Origin: Holothuria scabra
Lineage: Eukaryota; Echinodermata; Holothuroidea; Aspidochirotida; Holothuriidae
Assembly (NCBI GenBank): GCA_037179385.1
Contig: CM074195.1
Location: 28,166,222-28,230,221, forward strand
DNA: 64,000 bases
Reading direction: 5' to 3'
Shown: positions 56,460-64,000 of the stretch, piece by piece
How the letters are laid out: every line of letters starts with the position of its first letter
How positions within the stretch are numbered: the stretch's first letter is position 1
Program-made: the position numbers and the translations under genes
The notes under the pieces: generated by a model
The model's input: the letters and a program-made list of their open reading frames with translations, nothing else
What the model was told of the DNA's origin: nothing
Databases searched by the model: none

Positions 56460-56763
56460 TTTCAGGGCCGAACCTCTCACCCCAAACTAAAATTTAGGTA
56501 AGGGCTACCGAAATTCTAAATTGGCTCAGCTCTTTGATTGACAGCTAATTCAAACAATGCAGAGTACCAAAGCTTATATTACACAGCATGAACGGTACTA
56601 AGAGTGTTTTGATATTATAAATTGAGTTTTTCTATACTCAACTTGAAGCAATTAACTGACATTGTATCTGGATGAGGATGGATTTGAGACAATTGTGGGA
56701 GGGGCTTCAGTAAGAAGGTTAGGAGAATTGGCACTGTTTGGGGTGAGAGAACTGTGCCTTTAA
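56460..56763. mobile_element. Family A MITE copy
   Basis: CAGGGCCGAACCTCTCACCC at left (TTAA lost) and GTTTGGGGTGAGAGAACTGT then GCCTTTAA at right. About 300 bp from, and inverted relative to, the copy at 55851-56155. Confidence 0.75.
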
Positions 56764-56769
56764 GAGAAT

Positions 56770-57540
56770 GATGGCAAGAAATATTATGAAAACTTCCCTG
56801 GCTTCCAAAGTGTTAACGCTTCATTTATTTGAATTTAACCCGAAAAGGTACGTTGTATATCAAGTTAATTTTTATATTTGATAAAATCAAGTTAATACTA
56901 CATCGAATCGTTTTTTTTTTCTTCTTCTTTTTTAAATAGCCTTCAAGTGAGCCTACAATTTGGGAGACAGACGGTTTACACGGTGGAAAGGCTGAAGAGA
57001 AAAAATGATAAGCAACTGTGAAAACTTTCCACACCCTTTTTCGCACCTACCAACCGGCTATGTCTTTTGAAGAGGTACTTTATTTAAATAATGTCAATCA
57101 GTCAGTCTACTCGCCATCAGGGTTAGTTGATATAACGGGTTTTTCGATTTAATTCATCCATTTAAAAAAAAAAAATGGTAGTCCTGATACGTTTACTCGC
57201 GGTCTAACATCCCCCTTCCCTTCCTCAGAAATTTCTTTAGCCTAGTGTAAGGGGAACTTGACTCCCATGTGTATGCCTCCTAGACTAAAAGTTATTTTCC
57301 CCTTGTGCCTCATTTCTCAATTAAATACATAATCAATCAAAATGTTTATAATACTGTGGAATTGACTCCATTCTCAAGCAATTTTGATCGATCATCCCAC
57401 AAGAAGGAGAGAATCACTGTTGACCAGGCAAAACTTTTGCCAAAGGAATGATTATTTAACGAACGTCATTCTGCTCATCGACAGTCCTCTCGTGGCAAAA
57501 CAACGCTTTCTTTTATCAATTGCATTCATCGCTCATACAA
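56770..57540. other. Unassigned sequence upstream of Hes
   Basis: Low-complexity T/A runs at 56910-56935 and 57163-57177. No gene recognised. Confidence 0.4.
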
Positions 57541-57554
57541 AAGAGAGAAGAACT

Positions 57555-57562
57555 TTCCCACG
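57555..57562 (-). promoter_or_regulatory. RBPJ/Su(H)-type site upstream of Hes
   Basis: TTCCCACG, i.e. CGTGGGAA on the minus strand, is an exact match to the YGTGRGAA consensus, 634 bp before the Hes start codon. Hes genes are classical Notch/RBPJ targets. A second exact match is in intron 2 (60196-60203). Binding is inferred. Confidence 0.45.
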
Positions 57563-57866
57563 ACCGCTTACAATGGAGTCCACCTGTTAGGGTATTTAAT
57601 CCTCTATTCAATTGTCGCTAACTGGTCCTCACTTGGTTTCATGCCAACCAAAAGGGCCAATCTTGCCCCCTTCAAATCTCAAAATAGGCGCAGAATAAAC
57701 TGTACACAACGTCGAGAGGGCAGGTGCTACGAGCGCACTCGAGGACAAAACATTTATCGCTCCGTTGGTTTTACACTCGTGTGGCAACAGCGAACTCCGT
57801 GGTGTTGATTTTACGATCAAAATGCCTATGCATTGCATACCGCCGTACAAAAGATCAACTTTTCTT

Positions 57867-58021
57867 ATTGGATAGCTCTATTTGTTGAATAACGAAACGA
57901 CCCAATCCGCAGTTCTGTGGCACGCGACGTCTCACCGTGTAGATGAGTCGCGTGCTGCAATTGGTCCTTCCCATTCTGACAATAGCAACCTCCCACACGT
58001 GCGATAAGATTAGTACACGCG
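57867..58021 (+). promoter_or_regulatory. Hes proximal promoter motif cluster
   Basis: Within 155 bp: CCAAT boxes (ATTGG 57867-57871 and 57960-57964, CCAAT 57902-57906), three class-C Hes sites CACGCG (57921-57926, 57949-57954 reversed, 58016-58021) and an E-box CACGTG (57996-58001). Class-C and E-box sites are bound by Hes-type repressors, so autorepression is plausible. No TATA box is obvious. Confidence 0.5.
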
Positions 58022-58195
58022 TCGCTAGTCAAAACAGGTACCACAGGGGTACGAAGGATTCATTCGAGCTCTGTTCTCTCTTCGCATCGCACGTACTGAA
58101 TCTCTAAATCATTTTATTCACAACTTCGTATTAGACCAAAGGATCTTTATTGCTGCTCGTGTCTACATTTCTATTGGAATCATCTGGCAACAGAA

Positions 58196-58243
58196 ATGGC
58201 TCCTACATTGCAATCAGACACCCGCCAAGTAAAATCTAGAAGG
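58196..58243 (+). CDS. hes: hes exon 1
   Basis: 16 codons, MAPTLQSDTRQVKSRR, ending in phase 0 at donor GTAAGT. The ATG has a favourable context (CAGAAATGG). Confidence 0.88.
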
Positions 58244-61200
58244 GTAAGTTGCATTTTGTTTTTCTTCTTGTGATATTATGTCCCTTTTTGTATCTATTTT
58301 TGGCTGTTTTGCATTCCACATTCTAGTAACTTTTCGGACTGGGAGGAACTTCAGCAAATTTTTCATGAATCTTTTCATTTCTACGGGTTACTGAGCCTAC
58401 TTCACTTTCAACTTCTTTCTAATTAATGCAAAATCGGGATGTTAATGTTTCGTATTTTGTCATCTCCTTGCAAGATAAGGTCCAAAATAGTGTAGTCATA
58501 TTTTGTCTCAATTAACTTTCCTTAATAGATTTGTAAGGAAATTTATCACCGAAGTTAATATCCATGTAGTACCGACATTTCTAATGGTGTTTGTGTAAAT
58601 ATAGCTGAGTAACCGAGAGGCATAGTGTTTGCTTGAAAATCATTCATGTCTCTACGCTCTGACACCGTGCGATTTATATTTAAAAAGTCAGGGTTATGGG
58701 GTTAGGTCAAGGGTATAGTAGAAAATAGACGTATTTTCCTGTTGCTATCTCTGTGAAACGTAAGCAAGTTCGTGGGTGGCGATAAGGAGCTATAGGGCAG
58801 GGATATGTCTCCCCTATGTGTGAGTTATCGCCCATTGACTTTGTCTTTTCACACATATAAGTTTTTGAAAAAATGATGTAACCCCCTCCCCCTGATACGA
58901 ATTAAAATCCGCCCAGAAGAGGGAATCCGTCACTCTACGCTACGTGTATTCCAAAAAGGGGGGCTGACAGTTCTCTCACCCCAAACAGTACCAATTCTCC
59001 TAACCTTCTTACTTAAGCCCCTCCCACAATTGTCTGAAATTCATGCTCATCCAGATACAATCTCAGTTTATTGTTTCAAAGTGAGTAAAGAAAAAATCAA
59101 TTTATAGGATATAATCAAAACATTCTCAGTACCGTTCATGTTGTGTAATATAAGCTTTGGTACTCTGCATTGTTTGAATTAGCTGTCAATCAGGGAGCTG
59201 AGCCAATTGAGAATTTCGGTACCCCCGTACCAAAATTGTAGTTTTGAGTGAGAAAGCAGGGAAGTGGAGGAGTTGCACTGCTTGTTCCGCGTATGTTGTA
59301 TTGTTGATGTGGCGAAAAAGGGAGGGCTAAGCCCCCCCCCCCCCCGGATTCGCGCCTGTATTGGAACATCATATTGATGTGATGCCGAAAGATAACTTCT
59401 TCAGTGATTTCATTTACATTGTGGTATTTATTTTCAATCATACAGATCTCCAAGCATATAACTGAACGGAAGAGGCGTGCCCGCATCAATGACTCGCTGA
59501 TTCAGTTGAAGACGATTGTGTATCCCGCTGTAAAGAATGAGGTAGGCATTGTTTTGTTAGAACTTTGGCCTTGCAAATTTTCATTGACGCGTATTTTCGT
59601 TGGGGGAATTAGGGGTATTACAGGCTACTGTTTTGGCTGACAACTGGTCTACACCCTCTTACTGCCGCTCACACCCCGACCCTTCCCCACTCACTGGAGC
59701 TCATAACTTAACCGCGTATGGCACTCTTTGGCCGTGATAGACAATGTATGTGCACTAACAACTAGCAGTGTATGTATGTATGTTCAGTATAGTATCGTGA
59801 AGGTAAAGTTAGATAAGGTTAGGTTTCAGTTAGAGTGAGTTTTACGGCCCAGTTTCTAACCAATAGAATCGTTAAAAGCAAAGAAAAATTGTAATCCTTG
59901 AGTTTTCAGAGGTCTATATACTTCTAAGTTGCAAGGTCGTGGGATTTCATTTTTTTTTTAATAGTGACGATGTATCTTCATTTGCACCTCAAAACGGTGT
60001 AAACAAGTTTTGTTAAATTGGATCATTACATTTGTTACCATTGTGAGCCGTTTCCTTTATCATTATTATCTATGGCTCGTCACGGCAGGAGCCTTACCAA
60101 AAATTATGAACAAAGGATCAGAATATGTTTAACAAAAGTTACGACATAAACTCTTCAACGCTCTGTTAGACACAGAGTCAACACCTCGCCGAACCCGTGG
60201 GAAAAATTCTTGATTTCAAACGATCTTTGACCGCCTGCGATGTCGTGTTAGAATTTACTGTCAGGTTACTTACTTTGTGTATTGATAAGAACAATGGGTA
60301 CCCAATACGCTGTCTGTTTGCTTAGTTTGTTTGTTAGGAGTTGCACGCGAGGGGCCTGTGATACAGTAATCGTTGGCACAAGATCGTATTTTGGTTGTCC
60401 GTTATCTTGCTTTGATTTCAAAACATGCCTGAACTTGAAAATTGCGGTTTATGATTACCAATATATTTCAGGTTACAGTGCTTTGTTCTTTACGTCACGT
60501 TATACACCCCTGTCTCGAGCTTGTTCCATCTCTGTTATGTAAACATGCACTAATATGCTGCGTAAACCATGGTTAGTGTAAACTAGTCATCTCAAACGCA
60601 ATATCCTCGTAGAAACCCCATAAATATGTAAGTGTAAGGTATGATCAAAGATAGGGTCGGGGAAGGGGGTCACAGGGAGTTGACTGGGAATTGGGAACGT
60701 ATCTCCGGGTTTTTGAAAAGAACTCTAAATTTAGTCATTAATACTTCTGTAACAACGACCAAATTCCACTTTCGAAAATTACGACCAGTGGGCGAAGGAA
60801 GCGTATTTCGTCATGACAAACAGTTTCAAGGAAGCTGTTTTTGTCCTTCATTTATATTATAACCATCATAATTGAATAATTGCAACTTCATTTTGTTTTC
60901 TCTAACAGGTGGTACAGAATTCAAAAATGGAGAAAGCCGATATTCTTGACATGACGCTTCGTTACGTCAGAGAAATTCAGCAAAAAACTAGAGAAGGTGA
61001 GTTGTGTTGATGCATTATAAAAGCTAATTGGGAAAGAGACCGTCGGATTCGAACCAGTATGCGCTGCACCTTAATACTGTCCATGTAATCTCAAGAGCAT
61101 GTAGTAAAGGCATTTGCTTCTAACTGCTAAATCTCACAATATCCTCCATGATATTTTAGATTTTAAAGTATGCATAATTCAAGGTAACAAGAAGTTACTC

Positions 61201-62450
61201 TGGGTTAATGTGTCATTCAGTTTGAACAATACTGTTGTTTGATTATCACTTGACTCCCACTTGATTCTCACGAACCATTCGTGATACAAGACCTAAGAAC
61301 ATTACCCAGTTGTTTTAACTGCATTTTACCTTAAAGATTCACACTATTGTTCAACTATATACCCAATCTGCATGCTGTAGCCTATGTCACTTCACAAACG
61401 GTGAGGAACTACTAAAAATGGTTTTAAAGTGACCCTCAATTTTGCCCACCACCATGGGGGATTTTGGTTAACTCTGGGAACCTCTTCCTTGAAGAGATTT
61501 GCCAGAGGTTGCATATAGACCCTGGGCTGTAGTCGAGTCCGGACTTGGAATCGTATTTTCAGAATTTGATGGACTCGGCCAGAGAGGTTGATTTTTCCCA
61601 TTGAGAAGTACAAGGACTCGACTCCAAGTCCGAATAACGAGTCCCCCAAAGTTGAAAAATGACAGACTCGTTACCTGGACTCGTCGGACTCGACTACAGC
61701 ACTGATATGGACCCAACATTGCTGAAAGTTTTCCCAGTGCTTTTATTGTGTGGGTGTGCAGTTGTTGTGGGCGCTGAGAATCCAATTACAGTTTCAAGGA
61801 CAGGTGGGAGGAGGTGTCCATAATTCCACCCAATAACTTCATCAATTTGACTCAGATTTTTAAACCCACACTTCATTTCTTTTTCTTCTTCAGGTAAAGA
61901 ACCTAACATCGATCAATACCATGCAGGATACTCGGAGTGTCTCAGCCAAGTTTCTCAGTTCTTAACGTCGTGTGATTCCATGTGTTTGGAGACGCGTAGA
62001 CGCCTACTGACTCATCTTTCCGACAAGTGTTTAACCGTCGAGTGCAGTAAACCGAGCCAAGAAAACGTCGTGCCTCCTGCGCCTTCTCCTGTCAAATCAA
62101 AGACGTCTCCAGAAAGGCAGACGACATCGTCGCGGACTTTGCCTCCACAGACAGGGATCGTTTACCTTCTTCCAGCGCAATCACTTCAACCCGTTATTCA
62201 GTCCACGGTGGCACCCCAGCTCTCGCCAACACACACATTCATCTCTACACCGACTGTCAGTCTCTTGCCTACGCCGCCTCATTCTCCAGTAGCAATCCAG
62301 CAACAGCCGCCAAACGCAGAGAACAGTTACCAGACAGTAATAGGGGGCGCCCATCAAGTTCACAAAAGCAACGTTTCCATAGTGTCACAAGTAGCATTCC
62401 CAGTGTCGTCTGCTAAGCCAGAAATGTGGAGGCCCTGGTCATTAGTCTAG
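58196..62450 (+). CDS. hes: Hes-family bHLH-Orange transcriptional repressor (complete, four exons)
   Basis: Exons 58196-58243, 59446-59541, 60909-60996 and 61894-62450 give 262 aa with consistent phases and good splice sites (donors GTAAGT, GTAGGC, GTGAGT). bHLH at about residues 17-72: basic ERKRRARIN, helix 1 DSLIQLKTIV, helix 2 KMEKADILDMTLRYVREIQ. Orange domain at about 86-125 (YHAGYSECLSQVSQFL, then LETRRRLLTHLSDKC). Then a Pro/Ser/Thr-rich region and WRPW (256-259), the Groucho/TLE recruitment motif, followed by SLV. Exon borders fall where vertebrate Hes1 has them. Nuclear DNA-binding repressor, usually a Notch effector. Odd: the basic-region proline typical of Hes proteins (SKP) is His here (SKH). 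Hes1/Hes4-like is the best fit; the exact orthologue is not resolved. The upstream region carries RBPJ, class-C and CCAAT motifs. Confidence 0.95.
58968..59262. mobile_element. Family A MITE in hes intron 1
   Basis: CAGTTCTCTCACCCCAAACA at left and CCAAAATTGTAGTTTTGAGT then GAGAAAG at right, same orientation as 55851-56155. TTAA ends are lost. Confidence 0.7.
59240..59365 (-). mobile_element. Family L repeat, inverted copy
   Basis: Reverse complement carries GGCGCGAATCCGGGGGGGGG, TTTTTCGCCACATCAACAAT and AGCAGTGCAACTCC, matching 47165-47330. Includes the C-run 59332-59345. It ends 80 bp before hes exon 2. Confidence 0.6.
59446..59541 (+). CDS. hes: hes exon 2
   Basis: 32 codons: basic region and helix 1 (ISKHITERKRRARINDSLIQ, then LKTIVYPAVKNE). 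Acceptor CATACAG, donor GTAGGC. Confidence 0.95.
59818..59872 (-). mobile_element. tRNA-SINE tail fragment in hes intron 2
   Basis: GTTTTACGGCCCAGTTTCTA then ACCAATAGAATCG is the reverse of the SINE 3' end. Confidence 0.5.
60196..60203 (+). promoter_or_regulatory. hes: RBPJ/Su(H)-type site in hes intron 2
   Basis: CGTGGGAA, exact YGTGRGAA match. Intronic placement in a putative Notch target makes it worth testing; chance occurrence is equally possible. Confidence 0.35.
60909..60996 (+). CDS. hes: hes exon 3
   Basis: 88 nt: loop and helix 2 (VVQNSKMEKADILDMTLRYV, then REIQQKTRE). Acceptor CTAACAG, donor GTGAGT; not visible as a long open frame. Confidence 0.93.
61894..62450 (+). CDS. hes: hes exon 4 (terminal)
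   Basis: 557 nt after a strong pyrimidine tract (TTCTTTTTCTTCTTCAG). Encodes the Orange domain, a Pro/Ser/Thr-rich linker and WRPWSLV, stop at 62448-62450. Higher GC than its surroundings, as expected of coding sequence. Confidence 0.95.
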
Positions 62451-63200
62451 CATCACTTCAATTCAAGTCTACAATCATGAATGTTGGGTGTGGGAGGCCT
62501 GGGTTGTACGCTTCTAAAGAAAATTCAAAGACATTAATTTAAGCCAATTACTATGATGTGGTAGTGACATTTCTAAGAATGGTAATTAATTGAAATTCCG
62601 TTTGTATGATCGAGGTAAGCGTTTGCTTTTCCCGCGTCCATCTTTCATGGCATGGCCATTTCATTAGATCTATTGTCACTGTAGTACTGTATTGCCTTTC
62701 ACATCTTGTAGTCCTTTCATTATGTCAAACAAAATAATTGACCTCAAGCCGGGTCACACCCAATTGTTGCTAAGATACTTTATCTTTCAATTTAGGGAAA
62801 TGTTTAGCACTGGAATGTCAATCTTTTAAAGGGCGCGAAACGAGCAGGGTCGATCCTCTGAGAGCATTCATTTTATATGGATACGCCCTTGGCATTTGGA
62901 GAGGCATTCATTGTGATTCGATTTGTCTTTAAGTCATTTGTGTCTATAGAATTCGACTTCTTCGCCTTTGAAACTTGTAATACAACAAGAAAATTAACAT
63001 TCACGATATCTCGATAAAAAAGTAACATTTACCAACCAAATATGTGGACTAAGGCATGTTTTCCATTTTCAAAAGTCTTCCATTTTCAATTAAACGATTT
63101 TGTGTAAGCCTTTTGAACAAATTCAGAATATATTCAATTGAAATTTTCGTCTTTCCATCCAGATTTTATTTACATTTATAGAGATTTAATAAACACATTT
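62451..63200 (+). other. hes: hes 3' UTR with polyadenylation signal
   Basis: No other gene follows closely. AATAAA at 63188-63193, in TTTAATAAACACATTTTG, is the first good signal after the stop and would give a 3' UTR of about 0.75 kb. Confidence 0.6.
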
Positions 63201-64000
63201 TGTACATTGCTGCATATTTACAGTTGCTGGTCGACTTTGGAAAGATTAAAATTTATTAAACTTGAATTTTATTTGTTTTTCCATTTTGTGAGTACATGGT
63301 AAATTTTCCGGGGGAGATACCGGGCCCTTTCTGGTAGATGTAAGTGATTTTTAAACAGGAATTTCGAGACTGTGGGGTCCATATTGGTCCCAGGGATAGA
63401 ACACAGAGGTCATTTCTCATCGCGAATTTGATTGGTTTTCCTCAGTCAAATATGAAGCCCCGTGATTATCCGATGTTACCACTCAACCGTCTTCATCGAT
63501 CAAACTTTAAACTCTGCAAAAGTAAGCCTGGGGTGTGCCGAAATCTGCTCTTTTTTGTCGGCGGAAGGTGGAATTTCTTTCTTACAGTGAATGAAGCAAC
63601 GTTTATAAGTCAAAAATAATAATTTTATGTTATTTACCGATTTACTTAAGACATTTCAAAACGGTTCTCAAGGGACAAAACCAGAAGTAAAAGCCGAAAA
63701 ACCACTTTAGACTGTACAAGGACCAAAAAAGGGAGATTGAAAAACCATAAACATAAAGTTAGTATTGAATTAGAATTTTCCACATTCGTCCTGGGAAACA
63801 AATTTTTCGTCTCGCCCACAAAACGCCGTGAATTTCGGTTACGGTGGGAACGGGTTTTTACACATACCAATATCGCGCCCGCTGGAGAAAAAACTTAAAG
63901 TGCTTCCCTGGTATATCCCTTAAGTTCACCTTTAAAATTATTTAAACGATTTTGTTTAAAAATTAGGATACTCACGAAAATGAGTATTTCTACTCGAAAT
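63201..64000. other. Downstream flank, nothing recognised
   Basis: Short open frames (63344-63619 plus, 63646-63870 minus) show no family resemblance or splice context. Confidence 0.4.

Overview
The window is animal nuclear DNA: AT-rich, with spliced genes, GT..AG introns and a dense load of short transposon remnants. No prokaryotic, organellar or viral gene was recognised. The repeat style (foldback MITEs, TTAA-flanked MITEs, a tRNA-derived SINE, CR1/L2-like LINE tails, poly-C tracts, TTAGGG-like patches) and a Hes gene with the deuterostome-type four-exon layout suggest a marine invertebrate deuterostome, possibly an echinoderm. The taxon is an inference and no single sequence proves it.

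Three protein-coding genes can be assembled. (1) ALG3, the ER dolichol-P-mannose mannosyltransferase of N-glycan assembly, lies on the minus strand. Its first four coding exons (7935 down to 16) are here and the rest runs off the left edge. (2) Head-to-head with it, about 0.6 kb away, is a three-exon plus-strand gene (8529-17754) for a small secreted, cysteine-rich, probably GPI-anchored protein of the folate-receptor-like family. (3) At the right end, 58196-62450 (+), is a complete four-exon Hes gene with bHLH, Orange domain and near-terminal WRPW. Its upstream 650 bp holds an RBPJ/Su(H)-type site, Hes/E-box sites and CCAAT boxes.

The 40 kb between genes 2 and 3 has no recognisable gene and is built largely of repeats. 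The most striking are two long elements (about 21.79-25.30 kb and 26.69-31.00 kb). Each carries a tandem array of the same 145-bp monomer family, and the two share one architecture: subterminal inverted repeat, (TG)n microsatellite, 145-bp array, matching inverted repeat, 3 nt, a stem-loop with a TTTT loop, then CTGGTTTA. This resembles non-autonomous Helitron/Helentron-type elements. Every monomer contains a fixed row of same-strand AGGTCA/GGGTCA nuclear-receptor half-sites (DR1-DR4-DR4, sometimes plus DR2). The second array is split by a hAT-like insertion.

Other repeats include two multi-copy MITE families that look TTAA-flanked, a hAT-like MITE family with short target duplications, several long foldback elements, a MULE-like 547-bp insertion with a perfect 9-bp duplication, a tRNA-SINE with a 12-bp duplication, and a cluster of inverted GTCTCATTGGTCCC-type motifs around a telomere-like core at 54.9-55.8 kb.

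The genes are unrelated in pathway: glycan assembly in the ER, a cell-surface binding protein, and a Notch-pathway type transcriptional repressor. The long repeat-rich stretch upstream of Hes is where its regulatory elements would be expected, but none was identified beyond the proximal motif cluster.
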